Shown in pieces: positions 9,071 to 20,378 of a stretch of 64,000 nt of DNA. Origin of the DNA: OM182 bacterium MED-G24 (GTDB lineage: Bacteria > Pseudomonadota > Gammaproteobacteria > Pseudomonadales > Azotimanducaceae). Under the pieces are notes generated by a model. That model worked only from the letters and a program-made list of their open reading frames with translations, was not told the DNA's origin and ran no database searches. The stretch lies in contig NTKD01000004.1 in the NCBI GenBank assembly GCA_002457275.1, positions 1 to 64,000 on the forward strand, given 5' to 3'. Positions within the stretch are counted from its first letter, which is position 1, and each line of letters opens with the position of its first letter. A program made the translations under genes and the position numbers.

Positions 9071-10011
9071 CCCGAGGTCAACCCAAAAAATGTGCGAGCA
9101 AAAACCATGTCGTCCATGATCGCCGCCTTCAATGCATCCAGACCCGAGAACTTCTTTTCTTCCCTGATCTTGTTCCTGAACGTGACCCGTACGCATTGGC
9201 CATAGATGTTTCCATTGAAATCGAAGATGTGGACCTCCAGTACCGGAACCACCGTTTCCTCCTCAATCGTGGGACGAAACCCGAAGTTGGCAACCCCGAA
9301 GAGCGTCTTGCCGGGCTCGACATTGTCCACTTCTACCGCGTAGACACCGCTGATCGGCGCCTTGTAGCGATGCAGCAGAATATTCGCAGTAGGCACGCCG
9401 ATCGTCTGCCCAAGCCGACGGCCATGGATGACATTCCCAACAATCGTATAAGGGTGCCCAAGCAAGGACTGCGCTTCATCAAAATCACCGGACTGCAGAC
9501 ACTCCCTTATACGTGTGCTGCTGACGCGCAGATCATCCTGCGTAAGTGAAAACATGTCGGTGACTTCAAACCCATGAGCCTCGCCTTTGGCCGACAACAT
9601 CGCGAAGTCACCACCTCTGTCTGCACCAAACCTGAAATCGTCTCCCACAAACAATGCGGACACCTGGATGCGTGAAACTAGGACATCAACAAACTCGTCA
9701 GCACTCATGGCGCGCGTGCGCTCATCAAACTTGAAGCACAGTACGTAGTCGATCCCGTGTTGATCAAGTAGCTCAACCTTTTCTCGAAATCGGGTCAACC
9801 GGGCCGGCGCATTAAAGGCATGGAAAAACTCCTTCGGTTGAGGCTCGAAACAGATGAGCATCGTAGGAACGCCGAGTTCGTCTGCTCTCGCACGAACCCG
9901 CTCCAGTATTTTCTGATGCCCGAGATGGACACCGTCGAAATTGCCGATGGTGACGACAGTTCGACGATGCTTCGGCGCCAGATTGATTGTCCCTCGAACA
10001 ACCTCAACCAC
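9067..10011 (-). CDS. ribF: Bifunctional riboflavin kinase / FAD synthetase
   Basis: This 314-residue enzyme converts riboflavin to FMN and FMN to FAD. The N-terminal nucleotidyltransferase domain carries TIGNFDGVHLGHQ and VSSTRIRECL; the C-terminal flavokinase domain carries IGVPTANI and NFGFRPTI. The start is GTG (MVEVVRGTINLAP), overlapping the murJ stop in TAGTG. In this window it connects functionally to the FMN-riboswitch-controlled ribH at 45.1 kb. Confidence 0.95.
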   Translation of the reverse strand: MVEVVRGTINLAPKHRRTVVTIGNFDGVHLGHQKILERVRARADELGVPTMLICFEPQPKEFFHAFNAPARLTRFREKVELLDQHGIDYVLCFKFDERTRAMSADEFVDVLVSRIQVSALFVGDDFRFGADRGGDFAMLSAKGEAHGFEVTDMFSLTQDDLRVSSTRIRECLQSGDFDEAQSLLGHPYTIVGNVIHGRRLGQTIGVPTANILLHRYKAPISGVYAVEVDNVEPGKTLFGVANFGFRPTIEEETVVPVLEVHIFDFNGNIYGQCVRVTFRNKIREEKKFSGLDALKAAIMDDMVFARTFFGLTSG

Positions 10012-11588
10012 TACTTCAGTACCTGCCTCACGTTAAACCTGAATATCCACAAACTTGCCGCATAGAGTCCTGCACCGCCCACGCAAATCGCTAGCGTCAG
10101 AAGCAGGCGCGGCCAATATAGCATTTCGGACCAGTCACCCGCTGCCTCAACGGCCACCAGTAAGCTGATCATCAGCACAACGTTGGCACTCACCAACTGG
10201 AAAAGAAAGCGCCGCCACCCCGCCTGGAGTCGCATCACTCCCGAGCGTCGTAGCCCCTGCCAAAGTAGCCCGGCATTCACAAACGCCGACAAGGACGTCG
10301 CGAGTGCAAGCCCAACATGTTGCAGGTGCCAGATCAGCACCAGATTGAGCACCATGTTGGTCACCAGCGCCACAATACCAATGCGCACGGGTGTGCGTGT
10401 GTCCTGTCGCGCGAAATAGCCAGGCGCCAGAACTTTCACCAGCATATGACCGACCAGCCCGAGTCCGTATGCCGCAAGACTCATTCCTGACATCCCCGCA
10501 TCCATCGCAGTCATTTCACCCTGATGGAACAGCGCAAAGATCAACATGTCACTCATGATGATCAAAGCCAATGTCGCCGGAACGCCCAGCAACAGCACCA
10601 TCCGCACGCCCCAATCAAGCGTCGAGGCAAACTGATCCGGATCATCTGATGCGTGCTGGCGCGACAGACTCGGCAATATCACTGTGGCGATGGCAATCCC
10701 GAAAAGTGCCAGTGGCAGCTCCAGTAGTCGATCGGAATAGTAAAGCCATGAGAGGCTTCCTGTCGGCAGGAACGTCGCCAACACCGTATCTACCAACAGG
10801 TTGATCTGCCCCACAGACACACCAAACATCGCGGGCAACATCAAAGCCATCACTTTCCTGACACCCGGATCACGAAATGTGGGGCGTGGTCGCACTAATA
10901 ATCCCAGGTTCGAAAGTGCAGGCAGTTGCAGCGTCAGCTGCACAACCCCGCCAATCAGTACTGCCCATGCCAACGCCATCACCGGTTCTGCCAGAAACGG
11001 CCGAAGATAGATCGCACACAGGATAAGTGACAGGTTGAGGAGGACCGGGGTGACCGCGGGTATCGCGAAACGGCCATACGTATTCAACACAGAACCGGCA
11101 AACGCGGTCATCGATATCAACAACAGATAGGGAAACGTGAGTCGAAGCATATCGACGGCCAGGTCAAACTTTCCTGTCTCGCCGTGATACAGATAACCCG
11201 CCGCAAAGATACTGATAACAATTTCCGCGCCGATCACGCCGACCAGCGTAACTACTACGAGCGTGCTACCAAGCGCACCTTCGGTCTTGCTGACCAGATC
11301 ACGGACATCATCGCAATTGCCTCGCTCCCGATATTCCGTCAGAACGGGAACAAACGCCTGTGAGAAGGCACCCTCGGCGAACAGGCGCCGAAAAAAGTTG
11401 GGGATACGATTCGCCAGAAAGAAAACGTCGGCACCGGCACCAGCACCAAAAAAGTGTGCAATCACCACATCACGGGCCAGCCCCATGATGCGCGAGAGGA
11501 ACGTCAGTGAAGACACCACCAAGCTGGATCGCAGGAGACCACTACCCGACTGATCAGGCGGACGCCCGGTAGGTTCGGTTTCAGGCAT
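10011..11588 (-). CDS. murJ: Lipid II flippase
   Basis: This 525-residue polytopic membrane protein of the MOP superfamily flips lipid II across the inner membrane for peptidoglycan synthesis. The hallmark N-terminus is present (SLTFLSRIMGLARDVVIAHF, then FFLANRIPNFFRRLFAEGAF), with about 14 hydrophobic spans. It is divergent from rpsT and leads a translationally coupled run murJ–ribF–lspA–fkpB. Confidence 0.96.
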   Translation of the reverse strand: MPETEPTGRPPDQSGSGLLRSSLVVSSLTFLSRIMGLARDVVIAHFFGAGAGADVFFLANRIPNFFRRLFAEGAFSQAFVPVLTEYRERGNCDDVRDLVSKTEGALGSTLVVVTLVGVIGAEIVISIFAAGYLYHGETGKFDLAVDMLRLTFPYLLLISMTAFAGSVLNTYGRFAIPAVTPVLLNLSLILCAIYLRPFLAEPVMALAWAVLIGGVVQLTLQLPALSNLGLLVRPRPTFRDPGVRKVMALMLPAMFGVSVGQINLLVDTVLATFLPTGSLSWLYYSDRLLELPLALFGIAIATVILPSLSRQHASDDPDQFASTLDWGVRMVLLLGVPATLALIIMSDMLIFALFHQGEMTAMDAGMSGMSLAAYGLGLVGHMLVKVLAPGYFARQDTRTPVRIGIVALVTNMVLNLVLIWHLQHVGLALATSLSAFVNAGLLWQGLRRSGVMRLQAGWRRFLFQLVSANVVLMISLLVAVEAAGDWSEMLYWPRLLLTLAICVGGAGLYAASLWIFRFNVRQVLK

Positions 11589-11666
11589 GGTAATTTGTGA
11601 TTTTAATCGGGTGATCCCAGTATGCTGTCAATCCGGCTGCACAGCAGGATTCGCGCATGCGTTTGA

Positions 11667-11695
11667 TTGACAATGACAGACTCGCTGGGCATAGT
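11667..11695 (+). promoter_or_regulatory. Sigma-70 promoter of rpsT
   Basis: A consensus TTGACA (11667–11672) is followed after exactly 17 bp by CATAGT (11690–11695, 4 of 6 matches). The expected start of transcription is near 11702, giving a leader of about 35 nt before rpsT. It is the best promoter match in this intergenic region. Confidence 0.65.
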
Positions 11696-11736
11696 ACCGC
11701 ACCTTATTTTTCCGGACCAATCGAGGTTTAACGACA

Positions 11737-12003
11737 GTGGCCAACACTCCACAGGCTCGCAAACGAGCCCGTCAGGCTGAAACTCACCGCAGGCGTAACG
11801 CCAGTCAGCGGTCACGCCTGCGCACAGCGATCAAATCTGTGGTCACCGCCACCGAGTCCGGAGATTACGACAGTGCCATCGCAGCCTACCAGGCCGCGGT
11901 ACCTATCATTGATCGTGCTGTCACCCATGGTCTGATCCACCAAAATAAGGCTGCAAGGCACAAATCACGTCTGAACGGGCATATCAAAGCCCTTAAGGCT
12001 TAA
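11737..12003 (+). CDS. rpsT: 30S ribosomal protein S20
   Basis: This 88-residue, strongly basic primary binder of 16S rRNA has the family N-terminus (MANTPQARKRARQAETHRRR) and the C-terminal HKNKAARHKSRL-like motif (HQNKAARHKSRLNGHIKALK). The start is GTG with a weak GAGG ribosome site about ten bases upstream. E. coli rpsT also has a poor non-ATG start, which allows autoregulation of translation, so the same may apply here. It is convergent with proB. Confidence 0.97.
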   Translation: MANTPQARKRARQAETHRRRNASQRSRLRTAIKSVVTATESGDYDSAIAAYQAAVPIIDRAVTHGLIHQNKAARHKSRLNGHIKALKA

Positions 12004-12094
12004 AATCATAACGTCCTGATATTCGTCTGTTTCTCCACCGGGCCTGGTGTCTGGTGTTGGATTAACACATCCCCCGATGCGCCTGTATCCGCCA

Positions 12095-14440
<2,346 letters not shown>

Positions 14441-14459
14441 ATTCTAACCGACAATCCTG

Positions 14460-14723
14460 TCACGCCTTGGCGGCGACCACGTCAACGTACTGACGGCTTT
14501 TAGGACCCCGGACCTGAAAGTCCACAACTCCATCCGACTTGGCGAAAAGCGTATGGTCCTTGCCACACCCGACGTTTCTACCGGGGTGAAAGCGAGTCCC
14601 GCGCTGACGCACGATGATGTTACCGGCGCGAACCACCTGTCCGCCGAACATTTTGACGCCAAGGCGTTTGGATTCTGAATCGCGACCGTTTCGGGTGCTA
14701 CCACCTGCTTTCTTATGTGCCAT
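14460..14723 (-). CDS. rpmA: 50S ribosomal protein L27
   Basis: This 87-residue protein reaches the peptidyl-transferase centre. It has the unprocessed [21 protein letters not shown]-terminus of Gram-negative L27 (no cleavable Firmicute-type extension) and [13 protein letters not shown]. An AGGAGG ribosome site lies eight bases upstream of the ATG. It is co-transcribed with rplU, 4 bp downstream. Confidence 0.98.
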   Translation of the reverse strand: MAHKKAGGSTRNGRDSESKRLGVKMFGGQVVRAGNIIVRQRGTRFHPGRNVGCGKDHTLFAKSDGVVDFQVRGPKSRQYVDVVAAKA

Positions 14724-14727
14724 CTGA

Positions 14728-15042
14728 TCAGCCTCCTGAAATCTCTTTGATCTTCACTTGCGTAAACGCCTGGCGATGCCCTGCCTGTCGGCGATAGTGC
14801 TTACGACGACGCATCTTGATAATTGTGACTTTCTTGCCCCGCCCGTGCGAGAGCACTTCAGCCGATACTTTGCCGCCGTCCACGAAGGGCGTTCCGATCT
14901 TGATATCGTCACCTTCGCCCACCAGCATTACCCGGTCAAAGTCGATCGTCCCGCCGGCTTCGACGTCCAGCTTCTCAAGATTGAGAACCTCACCCGGTTC
15001 GACACGGTGTTGTTTGCCACCGCTTTCAAAAACAGCGTACAT
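14728..15042 (-). CDS. rplU: 50S ribosomal protein L21
   Basis: This 104-residue 23S rRNA-binding protein has [20 protein letters not shown] at the N-terminus and [16 protein letters not shown] near the C-terminus, both diagnostic. The ATG at 15042 matches the usual length; an in-frame ATG seven codons upstream and further codons beyond it are considered leader sequence. Confidence 0.97.
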   Translation of the reverse strand: MYAVFESGGKQHRVEPGEVLNLEKLDVEAGGTIDFDRVMLVGEGDDIKIGTPFVDGGKVSAEVLSHGRGKKVTIIKMRRRKHYRRQAGHRQAFTQVKIKEISGG

Positions 15043-15142
15043 CGCTTGAGTACCCTTGGTCATAGAATCTGTAGGAGTCCGGCCGCTTCTCTTTTGGACT
15101 GACCAATTGGCCAAACCACAAGCACCAGACACAGGGGGGCGC

Positions 15143-15172
15143 ATTCTACGGGACCTCCGCCTTGTAAATCAA
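15143..15172 (-). promoter_or_regulatory. Promoter of rplU–rpmA
   Basis: On the minus strand TTGATT (15167–15172) is followed after 18 bp by TAGAAT (15143–15148). The C-rich discriminator GCGCCCCCC follows directly, which is typical of ppGpp-repressed ribosomal promoters. The leader would be about 95 nt. No matching promoter for the divergent ispB was resolved. Confidence 0.6.
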
Positions 15173-15320
15173 CCACTTCCACTGGATCACGCGTGTCTTT
15201 AGGGCCCAATTTCCGAACGGCAGCCAGTTGCCGCACACGAGCTTCCACGCGCGTGGCATCCGAGGCCGGCAAGTCGTATGCTATCGGCCTGAATTGTGCA
15301 CCAATCCTGCCCTCTGATTG

Positions 15321-16286
15321 ATGAAATACCCGTTCCACGACGTTGTCGACAATGATTTTAGTGCCGTAAACCGACTGATCGTCGATCGACTGTGCTCCCG
15401 GGTGCCGCTGGTTGAAGAGATCGGCCACTACCTAGTCGAAGCTGGAGGCAAGAGACTTCGGCCACTACTTGTATTGCTCACCACAAACGCGTGCCGTTAC
15501 GAGGGCAAGGATCATCTGAAGCTAGCCGCGGTCATCGAGTTCCTTCATACGGCGATGCTGCTCCATGATGATGTCGTCGACGCCTCATACCTGCGTCGCG
15601 GCAGAGAAACCGTCAACTCTACCTGGGGGAACCCAGCCAGTGTACTGGTCGGTGATTTCCTGCACTCACGGGCGTTCGAGATGATGGTTGAGATCGGTCA
15701 TATGAAGGTAATGCAGATTCTCTCGCGCTCAACCAACGTCATAGCGGAGGGTGAGGTACAGCAACTGGCCAATGTGGGAAATCCAGATATCACGGAGAAC
15801 GTGTATCTTCAGGTCATCAAGCGCAAGACCGCCACATTGTTTCAAGCCGCCTCACACAGCGGCGCAGCATTGTCCGATTGCGCAAATGATGATGAGTCGG
15901 CGCTATCGGATTTTGGACTACATCTCGGCATGGCATTCCAATTGATCGATGACGTTCTCGACTACGAAGGTTCAACCGAAGTGCTCGGTAAGAATATCGG
16001 AGACGATCTTGCCGAGGGAAAAGTGACCCTTCCCCTCATTGTGACGATGCGCGATGGCGATGCGTCTGATGCCGAAGTTGTCCGATCTGCGATCCGCAAG
16101 CGAAGTACTGAGAACCTCAGTGAAATCGTCAGAATCGTCCAGAACAATGGTGGACTGGCCTATACCCGACAACTGGCCTCGGCTGAACGAGACCGCGCGC
16201 GAAACGCCCTTAGCGACATCCCATCTTCGCGCTATCGTGACAACATGATTGCGCTGGCAGACTTCGCAGTCGACCGGAACTACTAA
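15321..16286 (+). CDS. ispB: Octaprenyl diphosphate synthase
   Basis: This trans-prenyltransferase makes the all-trans polyprenyl side chain of ubiquinone. The first aspartate-rich motif is LLHDDVVD with GGKRLRPLL before it, and the second is LIDDVLDYEG; KRKTATLF and GDDLAEGKVTLPLI complete the family set. The ATG at 15321 gives 321 aa, close to E. coli IspB. It is divergent from rplU as in most gammaproteobacteria. Confidence 0.95.
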   Translation: MKYPFHDVVDNDFSAVNRLIVDRLCSRVPLVEEIGHYLVEAGGKRLRPLLVLLTTNACRYEGKDHLKLAAVIEFLHTAMLLHDDVVDASYLRRGRETVNSTWGNPASVLVGDFLHSRAFEMMVEIGHMKVMQILSRSTNVIAEGEVQQLANVGNPDITENVYLQVIKRKTATLFQAASHSGAALSDCANDDESALSDFGLHLGMAFQLIDDVLDYEGSTEVLGKNIGDDLAEGKVTLPLIVTMRDGDASDAEVVRSAIRKRSTENLSEIVRIVQNNGGLAYTRQLASAERDRARNALSDIPSSRYRDNMIALADFAVDRNY

Positions 16287-16292
16287 ACGCCT

Positions 16293-16836
16293 GTGGCGCT
16301 AGTGGGCCGGACGATCATCCGCTACTTCGAATTAACCAGCCGTGGGCCAGTCCTGCTCACCACGCTTGCCGGCACCGTCTTAATGGCTCTACTGGTGTTC
16401 CCGTCGTTGCCTTTGAACGGCAATCCGATCACGACATCCTGCCCGGATACGCCTTTGAGCAGGCATTAACGCTGCGCAAGGACTACGGGGGAACGGGCGT
16501 CACGCCTGCGCCATCGCAAGCCCCACTGCCGATACCCTGTTTCCAGTCTTTTTCGTCTCATTGTTCGCGGGTGTAATTTATCGGTTCAGACCCACAGAAT
16601 CCCTTGGCTGGTTTGCCATGGTGCCCGTCGTTTTAGGCTTCTGTGATCTGGGAGAGAACCTTCAGATCACGATGATGCTTATCCAGTATCCCGAGGTTTC
16701 AGCCTCGCAGGTTGAGTGGGCATCACGATTTACCGTGATCAAAGGCTCTTACCTTCGACCACTCTCAATGCTGCTCGCACTCGGATTTCTGATCCGGACA
16801 GGTTTGGCCAACCTCATCAAAGGGTTGAACAAATAA
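16293..16836 (+). pseudogene. Frameshifted membrane-protein gene of unknown function
   Basis: Three successive frames carry what reads as one protein. The first, from GTG 16293 (VGRTIIRYFELTSRGPVLLT, then a hydrophobic span ending FPSLPLN), stops at 16467. The second (SDHDILPGYAFEQALTLRKD) stops at 16573. The third starts upstream of 16561 (HACAIASPTADTLFPVFFV) and runs through two or three membrane spans to GLNK at 16836. The second shift lies at a GGGGG run (16487–16491). The intact protein would be about 180 residues with four membrane segments. I do not recognise the family. Either two real indels or assembly errors explain it. Confidence 0.65.
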
Positions 16837-16893
16837 TCGGTTGTCTACTTGGCTCGCCATCAACCTGACGGCACACTATAATCGGCACCGAGT

Positions 16894-16970
16894 CGGGGTG
16901 TAGCTCAGCCTGGTAGAGCACTGTCTTCGGGAGGCAGGGGTCGTGAGTTCAATTCTCGCCATCCCGACCA
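16894..16970 (+). tRNA. proK: tRNA-Pro (anticodon CGG)
   Basis: This is a 77-nt cloverleaf with acceptor stem CGGGGTG/CATCCCG, D-arm GCTCAGCCTGGTAGAGC, anticodon stem-loop CTGTC-TTCGGGA-GGCAG (anticodon CGG) and T-arm ending in the encoded ACCA. It reads CCG proline codons. A perfect TATAAT at 16877–16882 sits 12 bp upstream and is probably its -10 box, though no good -35 is seen. Confidence 0.95.
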
Positions 16971-17508
16971 TAAAAAACAATGACTTATAGCCACCAAGAC
17001 TGATCACACTTTCGCGTCCCTTATGTATAAGTCCCCAGTAAGTCCACGCCTATAGATGAACTTCCGCTTCTCGAGTTTGGATTCTGTGAGTTCCTTTCAT
17101 GATGGGCGGTATACGAAAGACACATACTTGGGGTTCGTCACACCAACTATTGATCTAAGTCTGCCTTGGATTGAGTTTAGGTCCGCCTACGAGTTTTGTT
17201 TGAACGATAACTTCTGCGCTCATTGTATCGAGCATACGCTCGTATCTGCGCCGTCGATGAGCAAAATTCTGACTTCATTGGAAGAAGACAATCAGCCGAA
17301 TGTTCACCGTCTCTAGAACGCAAACGCCCAGCAGGTCTACGGTGATCCGTCAGGTATTAAACAAGACCCATACAATAGCTGCTGTTTCGTCAACCATCAC
17401 GCACAATAGTGTAATGAATATCGGCACTACTTTCTGTTTACTTATGACATCACGTACACACTGCAGCAGTGTCTGGGATTCACACTGTCGGTGGGGCGAT
17501 TTTGCAGG
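16971..17508. other. Gene-poor stretch downstream of tRNA-Pro
   Basis: This 538-base stretch is more A/T-rich than its surroundings. It has only short reading frames, the longest being 86 codons from ATG 17056 with no ribosome site and no recognisable domain. No copy of the tRNA 3' end, integrase or insertion sequence was seen, so there is no direct sign of an integrated element. It may be the relic of one or a non-coding spacer. Confidence 0.5.
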
Positions 17509-18459
17509 CTAAGTGTTTGGTCCCTCAACCGGATCAGAGTGCTGGTTGTCCTCCATCATCTCATTCAGGTGCAGGTTATCGAGCCAGGATTTCAACTCGA
17601 GGACATTCGCAGGGAGAATGATCCGCGCATTCTCCAGGTTTCGAATCGTATTCACGTAACGCTCGTTCATCTGCAGCTTCAACGCTTCCGTACCACCCTC
17701 GTCACGGGTCACCGACGCGATCTTGCTGATCGATTCGGCTGTTGCACGGGCAATCGCCAGGATCTCCTCCGCGTGCCCTTCCGCTTCATTGATCCGGCGC
17801 TGCATTTCACCTTCCGAGATATTGATCACCTCTTTCTTCACGCCTTCAGATCGATTGATCTTGCTCTGACGTTCACCTTCACTGGATGCAAGAATGGCAC
17901 GACGATCCCGTTCAGCGGTCACCTGTTTCTCCATCGCGTTTCGGACGGTCGTTGGTGGTGTGATGTTCTTGATCTCATATCGATGCACCCGAATACCCCA
18001 GATATCGCCCGCCTGATCGAGCACCTCCACCACCTTGGCGCTGATCAGATCCCTCTCTTCAAAAGTCCGATCCAGTGGCAACGTGCCGATCACAGACCGG
18101 GTGGTGGTCTTCGCCAACTGCACCGCCGCATCTCGATAATCGACGATTCCGTAACTCGCCTTGATCGGATCGGTGATCTGGATATAGATGACGCCATCAA
18201 CTGTGACCTTGACTTCATCACTGGTGAAACACTCCTGGGGGGGCACATCAATCGCTTCCTCCCTGAGATCCTGCAAATAGGTCACCTTGTCGACAAAAGG
18301 AATGAGCAGGTGGAACCCTGCTTCGAGGGTCTTACGATAACGCCCCAGTCTTTCAACGATGTGGGCGGTCCTCGTAGACACCAGCCTGATCGACTGGAAT
18401 AGTTTGACGATGAAGATGAGGAATATGACTCCCCATATACCGGTGACGACCATATCCAT
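17509..18459 (-). CDS. SPFH/stomatin-like (slipin) membrane protein
   Basis: This 316-residue protein has an N-terminal membrane span (residues 4–24) and an SPFH/band-7 domain: IVERLGRYRKTLEAGFHLLI, ITDPIKASYGI, and AVQLAKTTTRSVIGTLPLD. A charged coiled-coil follows (RDRRAILASSEGERQSKINR). Such proteins oligomerise into membrane microdomain scaffolds, paired with NfeD proteins. It is the last gene of nfeD–slipin–slipin, 2 bp after the previous stop. It is a close relative of E. coli QmcA; the two copies here share layout but differ clearly in sequence. Confidence 0.88.
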   Translation of the reverse strand: MDMVVTGIWGVIFLIFIVKLFQSIRLVSTRTAHIVERLGRYRKTLEAGFHLLIPFVDKVTYLQDLREEAIDVPPQECFTSDEVKVTVDGVIYIQITDPIKASYGIVDYRDAAVQLAKTTTRSVIGTLPLDRTFEERDLISAKVVEVLDQAGDIWGIRVHRYEIKNITPPTTVRNAMEKQVTAERDRRAILASSEGERQSKINRSEGVKKEVINISEGEMQRRINEAEGHAEEILAIARATAESISKIASVTRDEGGTEALKLQMNERYVNTIRNLENARIILPANVLELKSWLDNLHLNEMMEDNQHSDPVEGPNT

Positions 18460-18461
18460 GG

Positions 18462-19382
18462 CTATTGCCCTCCTTTCATGGTCTGGGACACCTGATCCAT
18501 GCCCTCGAAGAACCCTTCCATGCGTGCAAGCTCTCTTGGCACAACCGAGATATCAGCTTCCTTGAACAACGCATCAATACGGTCAACATAGGAACCCACC
18601 AGCTCCAGGTTCATGGCCTGCATACCCCCCGGCTCATTGATGGCGCTCGCGATCAGCCGCATGCCTTCCGCCGTCGCACCAGCCACAATCGTGATCTCCT
18701 GTGCGCGGCCCATCGCCTCATTGATACGTTTCTGTCGCTCTCCCTCCGACAGATTGATCGCTTCCTGGCGGTCTCCCTCTGACAGGTTGATCGTCGAATC
18801 TCGTTCGGCATTGGCCAGAGTGATTTCCGCACGCTTCTGACGTTCCGCTTCCATCTGTTTCTCAAGGGTATCGATGACATTGACAGATGGCGTGATGTTC
18901 ATGACTTCGTAACGGAGTACCTTGATCCCCCAGGGTTCTGACGCATTATCGATTTCGCGAACAATCGTCTCATTCAGTTTCTCCCTCTCCGAAAACGTCT
19001 GACCCAACGTCAGCTTGCCGACTTCCGAACGCACGGTGGTCTGCGCAAGGTTAACGGCCGCGATCAGGTAGTCCTCGATGCCATAACTCGCCTTGTAGGG
19101 GTCCATCACTTTGATGTAGAGCAATCCATCCACATCAACCTGGATATTGTCCCTCGAAATACAGCTCTGATGTGGGATATTCAGGCACTGCTCCCGGATC
19201 TCATGCCGATGTGCCACCCGATCAACAAAGGGGATAAGAAGGTGCAACCCAGGCTCCAGCACACCTCTGAACTTGCCAAGACGCTCGATCACGCAGGCCT
19301 CACGCATGGGCACGATGAGTATCAGGTGATAGAAAATAAACGCGATGACCAGAATGATCATCGTCACTGTAAATCCAAGCAT
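18462..19382 (-). CDS. SPFH/stomatin-like (slipin) membrane protein
   Basis: This 306-residue protein has an N-terminal hydrophobic span (residues 3–24) and a band-7 domain (CVIERLGKFRGVLEPGLHLL, VMDPYKASYGIEDY, AVNLAQTTVRSEVGKLTLG). An alanine/glutamate-rich helical region carries three SEGDRQ/SEGERQ-type repeats (LSEGDRQEAINLSEGERQKR). It is the paralogue of the next gene. The pair suggests a hetero-oligomeric scaffold, as HflK/HflC form, but the sequences are of slipin type rather than HflKC. Confidence 0.88.
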   Translation of the reverse strand: MLGFTVTMIILVIAFIFYHLILIVPMREACVIERLGKFRGVLEPGLHLLIPFVDRVAHRHEIREQCLNIPHQSCISRDNIQVDVDGLLYIKVMDPYKASYGIEDYLIAAVNLAQTTVRSEVGKLTLGQTFSEREKLNETIVREIDNASEPWGIKVLRYEVMNITPSVNVIDTLEKQMEAERQKRAEITLANAERDSTINLSEGDRQEAINLSEGERQKRINEAMGRAQEITIVAGATAEGMRLIASAINEPGGMQAMNLELVGSYVDRIDALFKEADISVVPRELARMEGFFEGMDQVSQTMKGGQ

Positions 19383-19459
19383 GCTTCCGCCCCCTCAGCC
19401 AATAAGCCCATATGCCCCGTATGCATATGCCTGTACCGGCGTTAATAGTTCTCAGATCG

Positions 19460-19924
19460 TTATGGTAAATCACCCTCTGCCGGTACCACGACGAGCGTGA
19501 TGTTCTCCCTCGAGACAATGCGCGCACTTTCGCCTGCGGCAATCTCCCGACCGTCACCAACGGCCTTCCAGTTGGTCCCCCGAAAACAGACCAGGCCCTC
19601 TGAGTCTCCGGGACCTATCGGTGAGATCACCGTGACGACCTGATCAATGTCATCCAGAATCTCGATCGTGTTGCCTTTGGTTGAGTCACCCTCGGCCATC
19701 CTGAACATGAATCCCCGAAGCCCAATGATCAGTCCCATCGATCCCACTATGAAGGCCATCAGCGCACCCGTCCCAGTACTCACGATACCCAGCCAGATCG
19801 CGATGGCGACAATAATACTGGCAAGGCCCAGGAAAAAGACAATACCACCCGGAACAATGATCTCTGCCAGCATCAGCAGCACGCCTACCACCAACCAATC
19901 AGAAGCGTTTACAAAGTAGTCCAT
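19460..19924 (-). CDS. NfeD family membrane protein
   Basis: This 154-residue short NfeD has transmembrane segments around residues 10–70 (LVVGVLLMLAEIIVPGGIVF, LGLASIIVAIAIWLG, FIVGSMGLIIGLRG) and a C-terminal soluble OB-fold domain (SPIGPGDSEGLVCFRGTNWK). NfeD proteins partner slipins, and this gene leads the operon with two of them. The GDSEG...GTNWKAVGDG pattern is the classical NfeD OB signature. Transcription probably starts very close to its ATG. Confidence 0.9.
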   Translation of the reverse strand: MDYFVNASDWLVVGVLLMLAEIIVPGGIVFFLGLASIIVAIAIWLGIVSTGTGALMAFIVGSMGLIIGLRGFMFRMAEGDSTKGNTIEILDDIDQVVTVISPIGPGDSEGLVCFRGTNWKAVGDGREIAAGESARIVSRENITLVVVPAEGDLP

Positions 19925-19931
19925 GACGTCA

Positions 19932-19960
19932 GTTTTAAACTCACTGACATATTATGTCAA
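19932..19960 (-). promoter_or_regulatory. Promoter with overlapping palindrome upstream of nfeD
   Basis: On the minus strand a consensus TTGACA (19955–19960) is followed after 17 bp by TAAAAC (19932–19937). The -35 lies inside a perfect palindrome TGACATA-T-TATGTCA (19945–19959), a good operator candidate for a dimeric repressor. A second palindrome, TGACGTCA (19924–19931), covers the predicted transcription start next to the ATG. With this promoter the nfeD mRNA would have almost no leader. Confidence 0.45.
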
Positions 19961-20192
19961 TAAATAAGCGCGTAAGGAAGAGTGGAGGTCGGTTGGCTTT
20001 CTAGGGCAAGTGCTCGCTCAGCGCCTTTTCGTGGACCTGAAGCGCGGGCAATCCGTGATCAAACTGGCGCGATCGTCAAAGAGAGCGGCGTCCCATACGC
20101 AGCGCAGAAAAGAAAACCCGGTCAGGTTGGCCGCTATCAGGATAGCCAACCAGCCTAATCAGGTTTTTGGGGGAATCGTGAGTGGATGGGTG

Positions 20193-20378
20193 CTAGGCAG
20201 GCTCAGTCGCCAGACGATCGCTGGTTACCGATTCTTCGATCATCCACCCAGCGGGCATCTCATTCAAAGAGACCCCTCGCTGCTTAATGGACGCCGGATT
20301 CAAGGGGACCATCAGACCGCTGGTCTGTAAATCACTTCCCTGCCCTTCGAGCATTTCATACAGTACAAAAGCTTTCAT
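20193..20378 (-). CDS. Hypothetical small protein (doubtful)
   Basis: A 61-codon frame starts at ATG 20378 (MKAFVLYEMLEGQGSDLQTS, ending DRLATEPA). Its composition looks protein-like, but there is no clear ribosome site and I recognise no family. It lies in a 690-base stretch (19961–20652) upstream of the response regulator in which I see no other convincing gene on either strand. It may be a small gene, a remnant or chance. Confidence 0.3.
   Translation of the reverse strand: MKAFVLYEMLEGQGSDLQTSGLMVPLNPASIKQRGVSLNEMPAGWMIEESVTSDRLATEPA

Noticed and set aside
16894-17508. Integrated element at the tRNA-Pro 3' end
   Set aside because: No repeated tRNA end, integrase or phage-like gene was found, so only the weaker scar hypothesis is kept.
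17491-18402. 303-codon open frame on the plus strand
   Set aside because: It is antisense to the slipin gene and shows no domain; the slipin reading is unambiguous.
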